Shown piece by piece: positions 36,601 through 44,616 of a DNA stretch of 64,000 nt (position 1 is its first letter; each line of letters opens with the position of its first letter). The DNA lies in assembly GCF_014204895.1 (NCBI RefSeq), contig NZ_JACHMF010000001.1:5642001-5706000 (forward strand), written 5' to 3'. Both the position numbers and the translations under genes were made by a program. The DNA is from Paractinoplanes abujensis. GTDB taxonomy: Bacteria > Actinomycetota > Actinomycetes > Mycobacteriales > Micromonosporaceae. The notes under the pieces were generated by a model. The model was not told where the DNA came from and made no database searches. It saw only the letters and a program-made list of their open reading frames with translations.

Positions 36601-38517
36601 GGGAACCTTGACCTGATGACCGGCGAGCGACCTCGTGAGCGTGGCCAGCTCGGCCAGCAGCGCCTCGGTGGCGGCCACGTGATCGGACCAGATCGTGCGC
36701 CAGTGCGGGTCGGTGAGCAGGCGGCCCAGGCGGTCGGTCCACGCGCCCTCACGGCGACGCAACCAGGCCAGGGCGTCGTGCAGGTCGTCGCGGACGGCGG
36801 CCACGTTCGTATCCCGTACGGCGGTCGGGTCCAGACCCCGGGCAGCGAGGGCGTTCACCTGCTGCCGCAATTCGTCAGTTTCGGCGCGGGCCTGAGCCTC
36901 CTCGGCGGCGCCCGGAAGGTCGTCGGCCACCGGCAATGGACTCAACGCGGCCGATTTATCGGCATTCTTGAGGCTGTTGGCGAGCTCGAGCAGCCGGGCG
37001 AACTCGCTGCCGTCAAACGGAGGCGGCCCCGACACCGGATCCGGGATGCCGCCCCGGGTCGCCGCCCGCTCGCGCAGCCAGACCCCCACCTCGACCGGGC
37101 TGAGCGGAGCGCCGTCGATCACGTAGGTGACCGCCTCGTTCTCGGCGATCGCGCGCAACCCGCCCAACGCTGTCGCCAGCTCGCGCTCGGCCTCCTCCAG
37201 CAGGCCGGTGAGCCGCTCGACCCGCCGCGCCTCGGCCGCCTTGTCGAGAGTGGCGGCCCGGTCGGACAACTCCCGCGCAGCCAGCTGCAGCTGCACGAGC
37301 TGGTCGGTGGTGCGGCCGAGCACAGCCAGGCAGAGCGAGCGGATCTCCTCCGGCAACCCGTCCCGGAGGACCCGCAGCGGATCCTCCTTCTGCGCGACGA
37401 CCAGCACCCGCTTGCCGTTCGCCATGAGATGACAGATCAGGTTGCGGATCGTGTGGGTCTTGCCGGTGCCGGGCGGGCCCTGCACCGCCACGTTGCGATG
37501 CTGGGCCAGGCGCCGGGCGATCGACTCCTGCGCCTCGTTGGTGGGCAACGGCATGAGCAGCCGCTCACCCACTCGCTGCCACTGCTCGGGCTCGTCGCCG
37601 GGCATGCGCAGCTTGCTGGGCTCGTGCGCGACGATCGCGGCCAGCGCGCCGACCGCCTCGGTGTCACCGGTCAGCAGACGGTCGCGCAGATTCTCCAGGA
37701 AACCGCGGAGCAGGCGCTGCTTCGGGCGGGCGAACAGGACACCGACGTCCTTGATGTGCGGCCGGGTGTCCTCGTCGGTGATCAGCCGGTCGTACCCGAG
37801 CCGGCCCAGGGCACGCTCGAACAACTCGCGGCGCTCGAGGTCGTTCCACAGGTCGACCTCGAGCGTGCCGGCCGGGCCGGCCAGCGCGACGAGCTGGCTC
37901 AGATAGCGGTCGTCGAGGCCGTTGAGCGCGTCGGTCTGCAGCCGCGACGGACCGGCCGGGGAAACGGTGATCATCGAACGGTCGGGCTCGTACTCGATCA
38001 GCACCGGCGTCGCGACCAGCGGATAGAGGACACGCTCACCGTTGACCACGGTCGCCAGCAGGCCGTGGCCCCAGACCAGCTCGGTGGTGGCCGCGGTCAT
38101 GTCGAGCTGATGCATAAGGTCGAACAGGCGGCGGTGCAGGACCCGGGTCTTCTCGGCCTCGGCGGTCGCGTGGGCCCACGGACGCCACACCTCGTCGCGC
38201 CAGGTGGTGAACTGCTCGTCGTCACCGGAATACGTCGGCTCCGACTCGGCCACCGGCGTCGACACGTCACGGCGGAGAGCGGCCGGGACGGGCACCGGCG
38301 GCGGCAGATCGGGCAGACCGACCCGCAGCCACGACGACCCCTCCGCGGGCAGACCCACCTCGCACGCCGGATGGCCGGGCAGGCCGTCGAGGCGCAAAGT
38401 GTCGGCGGGCACCGTCCGCGCGGGGCGTTCCATCTGAGCCCGAACGGAGAGCAGATAGTCGGCGACCGCAACGGCCCTGTCCCGGATCGTGGTGGGCGAC
38501 TCCAACTGCTCAGCCAT
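33607..38517 (-). CDS. SF1 helicase - MTES_1575-like nuclease - arginase fusion protein (1636 aa)
   Basis: Order of parts: an N-terminal region of about 300 residues; an SF1 helicase with Walker A VQGPPGTGKTHT near 346; a long helical insertion (about 400-970); Walker B VIVDEASQADLFALP near 996; VVVGDDQQIGP; QGDERDIVLVSMV near 1195; and NVAASRARDQLW. Residues about 1290-1385 form a Vsr-like/REase_MTES_1575 nuclease: FRIGAYRIDFVLG and AIECDGDAYHG give the D and ExD residues. From Val1393 a complete arginase/ureohydrolase fold follows: GGDCGVELAPIEAA, VVWFDAHGDLNTP, SGAFHGMVLRTL, HIDLDVLDP and ITEYQPGDP. No stop, ATG or ribosome-binding site separates them; an internal GTG at 34341 is the only candidate restart. 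The fusion may be real or reflect a lost stop. Domain calls are firm; the joint function is unknown. Confidence 0.87.
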   Translation of the reverse strand: MAEQLESPTTIRDRAVAVADYLLSVRAQMERPARTVPADTLRLDGLPGHPACEVGLPAEGSSWLRVGLPDLPPPVPVPAALRRDVSTPVAESEPTYSGDDEQFTTWRDEVWRPWAHATAEAEKTRVLHRRLFDLMHQLDMTAATTELVWGHGLLATVVNGERVLYPLVATPVLIEYEPDRSMITVSPAGPSRLQTDALNGLDDRYLSQLVALAGPAGTLEVDLWNDLERRELFERALGRLGYDRLITDEDTRPHIKDVGVLFARPKQRLLRGFLENLRDRLLTGDTEAVGALAAIVAHEPSKLRMPGDEPEQWQRVGERLLMPLPTNEAQESIARRLAQHRNVAVQGPPGTGKTHTIRNLICHLMANGKRVLVVAQKEDPLRVLRDGLPEEIRSLCLAVLGRTTDQLVQLQLAARELSDRAATLDKAAEARRVERLTGLLEEAERELATALGGLRAIAENEAVTYVIDGAPLSPVEVGVWLRERAATRGGIPDPVSGPPPFDGSEFARLLELANSLKNADKSAALSPLPVADDLPGAAEEAQARAETDELRQQVNALAARGLDPTAVRDTNVAAVRDDLHDALAWLRRREGAWTDRLGRLLTDPHWRTIWSDHVAATEALLAELATLTRSLAGHQVKVPDPYAAEPKRLLAQLGEIRQRFATGRGLSRLLQSALFRLADEVRVDGEPLRTVEDVDVVTAWVRRAQARQRLGGHWSEWRQRLAIADPPGGWGDPEVWAGALLAEAGQSLDWDVRHWPALAARLAHLVPQTELDLDPARLAAVAELLDAAPAVYDLDARIERQQRIRTELATWPHLAKAWATLDGWDEELAEVRRLSELRPAALDLRNKLDRLRSQAPEWAAQIEAGLVPPVSGQACLEAWQWRRAQTWFDEVIGSVDPAVLAKRVESARDKIRRRTAELVVASAWLEVSRSLDDRRRAALADWTTALRKIGKGTGRTAAAWQAHAQRAMESAVEAVPVWVMSVDRAIEQFAGGARFDVVIVDEASQADLFALPVLSLAERAVVVGDDQQIGPQLGFVGPVAGLIHSHLDDVPSAEHFDPESSLYDHAVRRSPERILLTEHFRCVPQIIEFSSRHYYDGKIMPLRADRPAFAPIRTVFLPAGVRQQLSGFGDVNVAEAEALVQQVAAIVRDPRYDGRTLGVISLLSTSGQANYLLHQLREEIGEDEIQARRLRVGDAYTFQGDERDIVLVSMVVSDNDPKVAAFTKREYHRRINVAASRARDQLWIFHSVRPGSLLADDARGLLLAYALNLAPAEEVADLAARCESDFERDVLGRLTARGFRPIPQFRIGAYRIDFVLGAPDGRRLAIECDGDAYHGPEQWESDMRRQAVLERVGNCVFVRIRGSIFAREPEAAMAPVWQRIAELGITPPPRRTVLEVGQWQGSGAPDAPRLAEGAAVLASLVPADRRVRVPITGSPAENLAAIRAAVTDPPMVTVGGDCGVELAPIEAALERHGDGLVVVWFDAHGDLNTPDSSPSGAFHGMVLRTLLGEGPPDMAPRRVLRPAQVVLAGVRALDVSEKAYISDNNIEVAELDEVPSVVAAAGARAVYIHIDLDVLDPAWFSSVGYPEPDGVRPERLAAAVRALTERFPLAGLGITEYQPGDPADREVLAGLVRAIF

Positions 38518-38629
38518 CCTCCGAAGTCTAGAACTCCCCGTCTCGTGCCACCGGGGCGGCGCGCGATCGCGGGCGCCTGGCCTGGGCGGCTATGGTGTCC
38601 GCTGATCACTGTCGGGGAGCGGGGAGAAC

Positions 38630-40156
38630 GTGAGCGACAACGCATCGGGCACGCCGGACGACGAACGCCCGGATTCCTCGGGCAAACCGCCGCCCTCCGA
38701 CCCCACGGCTCAGCCGCCCGCCGACCCTCCGTCGCAGCCGCCCGCTGATCCTTATGCGCGGCCGCCCGCTGATCCTTACGCGCGGCCACCCGCTGATCCT
38801 TACGCGCGGCCACCCGCTGATCCTTATGTGCCGCCGCCTGCCGAGCCGGCCGGGCCGACCCCTGCCGATCCGGCGGGGACGCCGCCGTCCTCCGGTCCCG
38901 CTGGGCCGCCGCCCCCGCCTTACGCGCCGTCCGGCGATTCGGAGCCGACGGCCGCTACTCCGCCGCCGGGGCAGGACCCGTGGGAGGGCTACACCGACCC
39001 GAACCAGACCCCGCCGCCGGGTCACGACGCTCCCGGCGCACCCGGATCCGGTCCGGCTGCTCCCGGCGGGCCCGGATATGGCGCTCCTCCGCCCGGCACG
39101 CCTGGGCACGGGACGCCGCCGCCCGGCACGCCCGGATACGGGACGCCGCCACCCGGCACACCCGGATACGGGACGCCGCCGCCCGGCACGCCCGGGTACG
39201 GGACGCCGCCGCCCGGCACGCCCGGGTACGGCCCTCCCCCGTACGGGAACGGGGGTTATGGCACTCCCGGCTACGGCGCCCCCGGCTACGGCCCGCCACC
39301 CGGTTACGACCCCAACACCTACCCGTACGGCGCCCAGCCGGCCTACGGTCTGCCCTCCGGCTACTACGCCGGTCCCGACGACCCCCTGGTCAGCCCCGAC
39401 TTCGCGGGCTGGTTCCGGCGCAGCTTCACCCTGCTGTCGGCCGTCTGGCAGCCGATGACCCTCGTCCAGCTGGTGTGGGCCGTGCCCCTGCTGGCCATCG
39501 GCGTCGTGGCCGCCCTGATCACACCGGACGCCAGTGTCATCACCGACCCGCAGGACGTCTCGTTCGACGACTTCCTCGAACCGCTGCTGATCATCCTGCC
39601 CTTCACCCTGGCCGCCGTCGTGCTGAGCATGGTGAGCCAGCTGGCCACGCTCGACATCCTCGTGCAGCGCGCCACCGGCCGCCCGGTCTCGGTCGGCACC
39701 GCCCTCAAGAACGGTCTGCGCCGCTTCTTCCCACTGCTCGGCTGGCAGATCCTGGCCGGACTGATCATCCTCGTGGGCCTGCTGTTCTGCATCCTGCCCG
39801 GCCTGTACTTCGCGGTCGTCCTCACCGTGCTGACGCCGATCATCCTGCTCGAACGGGGCGAAGGCATCAGCCGCGCCTTCCAGCTGTTCCACGCCAACTT
39901 CGGCGCCGCGCTCGGCCGGATCGCCACCGTCTACGGTTTCTACCTCGCATTCACGTTCGTCGAGGGCATCTTCACCTCGGTGATCGACCCGTCCGGCACC
40001 GCGGGCACCGGGGTGGCCCTGTTCCTGGCCGTCGTGTCGACCGCGTTCTCGGTAGCCTCCGGGGTGGTGGTGGCCCCGATGGTGCTGACCGCGTACGCCG
40101 ACATGCGCGCCCGCCGCGAGCCGTTCTCCACGGCGTACCTGGCCCAGCAGCCCTAA
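38630..40156 (+). CDS. Pro-rich repeat membrane protein
   Basis: 508 residues from GTG 38630 (ggggag upstream). Residues 1-255 are a disordered cytoplasmic tail rich in Pro, Gly and Tyr with two tandem repeats (PADPYARP and GTPGYGTPPP). The C-terminal half has about six hydrophobic segments of the glycerophosphodiester-phosphodiesterase-membrane-domain type, for example LVQLVWAVPLLAIGVVAAL, LLIILPFTLAAVVLSMV, GLIILVGLLFCILPGLYFAV and GVALFLAVVSTAFSVASGVV. Such YGxPP-tailed proteins are common in actinobacteria, and some scaffold other proteins. The exact role is unknown. The 3' end overlaps the SDR gene by 4 bp. Confidence 0.8.
   Translation: MSDNASGTPDDERPDSSGKPPPSDPTAQPPADPPSQPPADPYARPPADPYARPPADPYARPPADPYVPPPAEPAGPTPADPAGTPPSSGPAGPPPPPYAPSGDSEPTAATPPPGQDPWEGYTDPNQTPPPGHDAPGAPGSGPAAPGGPGYGAPPPGTPGHGTPPPGTPGYGTPPPGTPGYGTPPPGTPGYGTPPPGTPGYGPPPYGNGGYGTPGYGAPGYGPPPGYDPNTYPYGAQPAYGLPSGYYAGPDDPLVSPDFAGWFRRSFTLLSAVWQPMTLVQLVWAVPLLAIGVVAALITPDASVITDPQDVSFDDFLEPLLIILPFTLAAVVLSMVSQLATLDILVQRATGRPVSVGTALKNGLRRFFPLLGWQILAGLIILVGLLFCILPGLYFAVVLTVLTPIILLERGEGISRAFQLFHANFGAALGRIATVYGFYLAFTFVEGIFTSVIDPSGTAGTGVALFLAVVSTAFSVASGVVVAPMVLTAYADMRARREPFSTAYLAQQP
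38737..38830 (+). repeat. 24-bp coding tandem repeat, four copies
   Basis: Unit of 24 bp based on gccgcccgctgatccttacg plus cgcg, encoding PADPYARP. Copies begin at 38737, 38761, 38785 and 38809 with one or two substitutions each. The near-identity at third positions indicates recent expansion. Confidence 0.85.
39091..39240 (+). repeat. 30-bp coding tandem repeat, five copies
   Basis: Exact 30-bp period starting at 39091, 39121, 39151, 39181 and 39211, encoding GTPGYGTPPP. Differences between copies are few and mostly synonymous. Confidence 0.85.
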
Positions 40157-40905
40157 ATCTCCTCGGGGTCGCGTCCCACCGCGGACCGGCCCCCGTCGAC
40201 CGGGATGATCGCGCCGTTGACGAACGACGACCGGTCCGACAGCAGGAACGCAGCTGCCTCGGCCACTTCGCTCGTACGACCCATCCGGCCCAGCGGCTGC
40301 AACAAGCGGATCTCCCGGTCGAATCCGTCCCGCGCCCCGGGTGCCAGACCGGCCAGGTGCGCATCCGACCGCTCCGTGGCGATCGAGCCGAGAGCCAGAG
40401 CGTTCACCCGTACGGAATGACGCCCGTAATCAACCGCAAGCGCGCGGGTCAGCCCCTCGATCGCCGCCTTGGCCGTCGCGTAGGCGAACGCCCCGCGCAC
40501 CGCCCGCTGAGCCTGATGCGACGACACGTTGACGATGGAACCCGGCACCCCGGCCGCCAAGAAAGCCCGCACCGCCGCCGCGCACCCGGCCAGCACCGGA
40601 TCCACATTGCGGGCGATCAGCGCAGCCGCTTCCGGGGCCGGCATCTCGTGCAGCCACCCGCCGGGGAAGGTCGCCGCGTTGTTGACCCAGCCCCGCAACT
40701 CCCCGGCCGCCTCAACCGCCCGCGCGACCACCGTCTCGTCCGAAGCGTCCCCGATCACGGGGACCACGCTTTCCCGACCGGCCGCCCAGTCGAGGGCCCG
40801 CTCGTCGAACTCAACCACCACCACCCGGCCGCCTTCCTCGAGCAAACGCTCGACGATCGCCCGCCCGACCCCGCGGCCGCCCCCGGTCACCACAAAAGAA
40901 GTCAT
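40153..40905 (-). CDS. Short-chain dehydrogenase/reductase
   Basis: 250 residues with classical SDR features: VVTGGGRGVGRAI at the N-terminus, WVNNAATF near 85, catalytic Ser in VNVSSHQ near 130, YATAKAAIEG near 150, and the C-terminal VDGG. The substrate is unknown. The 3' end overlaps the Pro-rich membrane gene by 4 bp in convergent orientation. Confidence 0.88.
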   Translation of the reverse strand: MTSFVVTGGGRGVGRAIVERLLEEGGRVVVVEFDERALDWAAGRESVVPVIGDASDETVVARAVEAAGELRGWVNNAATFPGGWLHEMPAPEAAALIARNVDPVLAGCAAAVRAFLAAGVPGSIVNVSSHQAQRAVRGAFAYATAKAAIEGLTRALAVDYGRHSVRVNALALGSIATERSDAHLAGLAPGARDGFDREIRLLQPLGRMGRTSEVAEAAAFLLSDRSSFVNGAIIPVDGGRSAVGRDPEEI

Positions 40906-41154
40906 TAGTAGGTCTTATCTCGCCCTGACCCCCACCGCACCGCCACACCGCGCCCGGCCCCCACACCGGGCCGCATTCCACCCCGCCGCCCCGCCCGCCT
41001 GGCCCGCCCCGTCACGCGTCCTAGCCCGGAACGACGCGCCGCCACGCCACCGGCCCGGCTCGACACCAAGCCGGGCCCGCGCCCCGGCACGCCGGCCCAC
41101 ACCCCCGCCACGTCGGCCTGTACCCCGCCACGGCGGCTGGCCGGAGCCTGACAC
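40906..41154. other. Low-complexity intergenic stretch
   Basis: C-rich, made of degenerate ccgcc/cacgcc words, without a credible gene on either strand. I see no promoter signal I would defend. Confidence 0.5.
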
Positions 41155-41196
41155 ACAAAGATCCTCCCGCCCTGTAGCCAGCGGGAGGATCTTTGT
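41155..41196 (-). terminator. Terminator of the DUF2795 gene
   Basis: A perfect 16-bp stem (41155-41170 with 41181-41196), acaaagatcctcccgc paired with gcgggaggatctttgt, with a 10-nt loop. It lies 8 bp past the stop of the minus-strand gene. The tttgtgtgt after the stem acts as a partial U-tract. Confidence 0.85.
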
Positions 41197-41204
41197 TCGA
41201 GGGC

Positions 41205-41558
41205 TCAGCGACCGAGCGCAGTCCAGATTTCGGCGACCGTGCGGAATTCCCGGCCGTCCGGGAGAGTGTCGATGTCCGCCAGCACGTCGTCCGGCGCCAG
41301 CAGGGTCTCAGCGCTTTCCCGCAGCTTCACCCGATCCCCCGGCAGCGCCGAGCGCCCGATGTACCGCCCGAACCGGCTGATGTCGTTCGCCTCGGCGTCT
41401 CCGAGGATGGGACTCACCACGGGCTCACCGTCGGCGGGCGACTCCGGCACGCGCGTCTCGTCGGCGCGGCCACCCCCGACCCCTTGCACGAGATCGCGGA
41501 CCTCATCGGCCAGTTCGTCGTCAACACGCGCGCTGTGCTTGTTGCTTCCCCTGTCCAT
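41205..41558 (-). CDS. DUF2795-family protein
   Basis: 117 residues from ATG 41558 (MDRGSNKHSARVDDELADEV). It matches a small actinobacterial family: the N-terminal LVQGVGGGRADETR segment and the C-terminal domain ISRFGRYIGRSALPGDRVKL, closing with TVAEIWTALGR. The function is unknown. It stands alone, with a strong terminator behind it. Confidence 0.8.
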   Translation of the reverse strand: MDRGSNKHSARVDDELADEVRDLVQGVGGGRADETRVPESPADGEPVVSPILGDAEANDISRFGRYIGRSALPGDRVKLRESAETLLAPDDVLADIDTLPDGREFRTVAEIWTALGR

Positions 41559-42022
41559 CTCCGCGAGATTCCCGCGCCCCTCCCCGCTAAACCGCCCGTG
41601 ACGGTCATCAACCCTCCGAGCGAACAACCCGGCGCCCCCGACTCACCAGCTCAAGAGATGCGCCGCCTCTACTCACGACTCCCCAAGCGGCCCCACCTGC
41701 GACTTCCTGCCCCAGAACAGGGTGCCCTCCCATCCCCTCCGCGGCCCAGGACATGGCGACGCCCAGCCTTCGCGGCTCGGAACACGGCGCTTTCCACCCG
41801 TCCGCGATCCAGCACACCGCGACGCCCACACCCACGGCCCGAAACACGGCAACGCCCACCCTCGTCAGCCCAGAACATGGCGACGCCCACACCCACGGCC
41901 CGAAACACGGCGACACCCACCCTCGTCAGCCCGGACATGGCGACGCCCACCCCACGGCCCAGGACATGGCGACGCGCACCCGCCGAGGGCCGGCCGGTGC
42001 GCGTCGGGGCTGGTGTCCGGGG
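41559..42022. repeat. Intergenic region with a 61-bp direct repeat
   Basis: 464 bp without a gene. Two copies of a 60-61-bp unit lie at 41821-41881 and 41882-41941 with about four differences, and a shorter third copy runs to about 41970. The unit is itself made of the words gacgcccac and acggcccgaaacacgg, which also appear degenerately from 41745. Confidence 0.7.
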
Positions 42023-42691
42023 TCAGGGGAACTGCATGCGGCGCGGGCGAGGGATCACGGGCGGGGGCAGCGGCAGGTCGTCGAGGTGACTCCAGTTGAG
42101 CGAGCCGTTGTCGGTCGACTTGATCTCGCCGAGGCAGGCGCGGAGCAGGCCCAGGGTGGGCGCACCCGCGAACCCGGCGATGACTACTTCGGGCTTGGGA
42201 TCGATCTGGGCGATAGCGGCGCAGATCTTGGCGACTTCGCGCTCGTCGACCGCGTCGAGCGGCAGCGGCGACTCGGCCTGCGACCGCCGCCACGGCGGGC
42301 CGAACCGGCGCAGCAGCTCCCGGGCGAGCCGGCCGAACGAGCGCCCGACGGGGGCGTCCAGCATGGAGTCGCGGGCGGACTGCCCGAAGCACCACGGCAC
42401 CACCACATGGCCATTGATCACGACCAGCTGGTAGACCGACTTGGGCACTGTGATGATCTCGGCACCGGGGAGCGTGCCCAGGAACAGCACCAACTCCTCG
42501 TAGGGAAGGGGCCATCGCGGATTCGCGATCACTCGTTCCATGGTCTGCGTCATTGCGGGGTGAGAGTGGATCTCACGCTCCATCGCGGTGCTCAGGGCTT
42601 CCGGCACCCGCGTCCACAGTTCGCCGGCAACCTTGTCGCCGAACTGCTCGACCACCCACTCGCTCGGACCGACCAGAACGTCTGGGCGCAT
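42023..42691 (-). CDS. Hypothetical protein (222 aa)
   Basis: Starts MRPDVLVGPSEWVVEQFG at 42691. No signal peptide or membrane segment. Segments that look structured: PYEELVLFLGTLPGAEIITV, YQLVVINGHVVVPWCFGQSA, and CAAIAQIDPKPEVVIAGFAG, which together suggest a mixed alpha/beta fold. I do not recognise the family. Base composition and codon use are like the genome, so it is probably a real gene. It is flanked on both sides by repeat-rich gaps. Confidence 0.65.
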   Translation of the reverse strand: MRPDVLVGPSEWVVEQFGDKVAGELWTRVPEALSTAMEREIHSHPAMTQTMERVIANPRWPLPYEELVLFLGTLPGAEIITVPKSVYQLVVINGHVVVPWCFGQSARDSMLDAPVGRSFGRLARELLRRFGPPWRRSQAESPLPLDAVDEREVAKICAAIAQIDPKPEVVIAGFAGAPTLGLLRACLGEIKSTDNGSLNWSHLDDLPLPPPVIPRPRRMQFP

Positions 42692-43563
42692 TCGTTACCA
42701 CCACCGTCCGTGTCGCTGGCGCTACTGCTGGCTAGAAGAGTTCCACTTCCAGTGATCGACTGGAAGGGTCGACTTTCCTAGATCCCAAAAACGCCCGTGA
42801 ATGAAATCCAGCGAAACGATCAAAAGCTTGCTACGACGATGGAGCAGCAGGTTGAGACCTTGCGAAACATGCAACTTGCACGGCGAACCGCACGTGCAAG
42901 TTGCATGCTGGCTTCGCATTTCACCCCGTGGAACCAGTCAATCACTCAGATATTTCAGGGTGGTGACCAGCACGCAAACATCCACTCACAGTGACGATTG
43001 ACAACGCCCCGACCTGCAACTCCCCTGCCCTGACAACCTTGACCACGTACGCGCCCCGCCCGCCTCGGAGATCCACAAGGCCCCGGCCGGTGATCTGCGA
43101 AGCCGCAGTCAAGCCCGTCTCACCGACAACGCTAGAGCGGGCCCGACCAGACCGTTGTCGGATTTCCGTCAGTGCCACTCTTCCCCATGGGGATACGTGC
43201 CATAGACCCGTTTCGCCCCTTCAGCGCGCCGTTCCCCATCGCCGTCCACAGCCGACGAAGCATTGGCCGGTAACCCAGAGACACCAACGCACCGCTCAAA
43301 ATCCTTCCCCCGGAACGAACGTCAAGTAACCGATCGACCACTGTGAGCAATCGCACGACACGAATGACACACCGGTCCGCACCCGCAATCTCCGGCCATG
43401 TGGAACCGCTCCCATTTCCCTTACTGCCTGAACAAATTCACTCACCCCCTCCGAACGCCGCAACTTTTCACACCCAGCAAGCGATCACGCCGGAGCCGCC
43501 CCATAATCCCGACACTCACCGTCGCCCCCGAAAAGCCCTTTCATCGGACGCGGTGGCGCCCGC
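42692..43563. other. Relatively AT-rich region without a convincing gene
   Basis: This stretch is clearly lower in GC than the rest of the window, with words such as ccaaaaacg and aattcactcac. Several short open frames exist on both strands, but none shows codon bias, a good ribosome-binding site or a recognisable motif. It contains the dyad at 42868-42907. It may be a decayed or transferred segment. Confidence 0.5.
42868..42907. promoter_or_regulatory. 15-bp perfect inverted repeat built from two palindromes
   Basis: Arms catgcaacttgcacg (42868-42882) and cgtgcaagttgcatg (42893-42907) are separated by 10 bp. Each arm contains an 11-bp palindrome, tgcaacttgca and tgcaagttgca, centred 25 bp apart. 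This could be a pair of repressor sites or a strong transcript hairpin. No neighbouring regulator suggests itself. Confidence 0.5.
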
Positions 43564-43635
43564 AGAGGAGGACGGCGCCTCAGAGGAGGACGGCGCCGCA
43601 GAGGAGGACGGCGCCGCAGAGGAGGACCGCGCCCG
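43564..43635. repeat. 18-bp tandem repeat, four copies
   Basis: Unit gaggaggacggcgccgca, repeated in register. Read on the plus strand it would encode EEDGAA repeats inside an otherwise featureless frame. I treat it as intergenic. Confidence 0.65.
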
Positions 43636-43976
43636 CAGAGACGGCAACGCCTGTAGAGAGCAACGCCGACGGAGGGGCAACGCCCGCAGACAAGGGGGCA
43701 GACGAGGGGCGGTGAACGCGAACGAGGCGCAGGCCCCGCCGGAAGAGCGCAAACTGCGGAGGAAAGCGCGGTGTCCTTGGAGGAAGCGCGTTGACTGCGG
43801 GGCGGGAACGCGCGGTACTCGCGGGGAAAGCGCAGTACTCGCGGGGAAAGCACGGCCCGCGGGGAAGGCGCGGCGCTCCTGGAACGAGCGGGCACCTGCG
43901 AGCCGACGGAAACGCGGCGGCTCCCGGAGGAAGCACCCGCGTCGACCCCGCGCCCGCACACGTCCCCGATGACCGC

Positions 43977-44205
43977 CGTACTTGCGGGCCGAGGCAAACG
44001 CGGCGCCCCTGGAGAAAGCACCGTACTTGCAGCGCGTTGTCGCCGACCCCGGCCGCGTGCACGACGCCGGGCCGAGGCAAAACGCGGCGCCCCTGGAGGA
44101 AGCACCGTACTTGCAGGCCGGGGCAAACGCGGCGCCCCGGAGGAAGCACCGTACTTGCGAGCCGAGGCAAACGCGGCGCCTGCGGCGGAAGCGCGGTGCC
44201 CGCGA
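43977..44205. repeat. About 45-bp imperfect repeat family
   Basis: Unit begins gccgaggcaaacgcggcgcc and ends with ccgtacttgca. Copies begin at about 43989, 44071, 44117 and 44161, and the tail word ccgtacttgc occurs once more at 43978. A related but shorter word, gtactcgcggggaaagc, recurs around 43812-43870. The tract lies directly downstream of the toxin-immunity operon. Confidence 0.65.
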
Positions 44206-44292
44206 GGTGAGGAAGGGCGCGGCCCGCGAGAGGAAAGCGCGGCGGCGCCGAGAAAGGGCGCCGGTGCGGCCGGCCTGTGCGACCGCCCCCGG

Positions 44293-44607
44293 TCAGCCGT
44301 AGTGTGCGTGCGCCGTTTCCGGCCACTCGCCCGAGCGGGCCCGGGCCCGCAGGATCGCTGCCACGACTTGCAGGAAGGCTGAACGGTCGACCCCGTCGGA
44401 GGCCCCGCTGACCGCTGCCGTGCGCAGGTCGGCCGCGAGCTCGCCCACCGGCTCCCCCGCCCGTCCGGCCGGCCGGACGGTGCCGGCCCTGCTGTCGACG
44501 ACGACGAACCCGGAGCCGCTGCGCCCCTGATCGCCCTCCCACCGGTAGAGGGCACCGTGTGGCAGCAGCGCCTGTCGCCACACTCCCAGGTTGAACGCCG
44601 CGACCAT
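44293..44607 (-). CDS. Putative immunity protein of the adjacent effector (104 aa)
   Basis: Starts MVAAFNLGVWRQALLPHGAL at 44607, 9 bp after the stop of the effector gene. It is small, soluble and mixed alpha/beta (YRWEGDQGRSGSGFVVVDS), ending WPETAHAHYG. No family recognised. The immunity role is inferred only from position directly behind a toxin-like gene and from size. Confidence 0.6.
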   Translation of the reverse strand: MVAAFNLGVWRQALLPHGALYRWEGDQGRSGSGFVVVDSRAGTVRPAGRAGEPVGELAADLRTAAVSGASDGVDRSAFLQVVAAILRARARSGEWPETAHAHYG

Positions 44608-44616
44608 CGAAGCCTC

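Noticed and set aside
42797..43356. Several 60-110-codon frames in the AT-rich region
   Set aside because: No motif, no codon bias, no start signals, and they conflict with each other on both strands.
43343..43972. A 209-codon frame with EEDGAA repeats as a gene
   Set aside because: Charged low-complexity product, no ribosome-binding site, and sequence composition follows the intergenic repeats.
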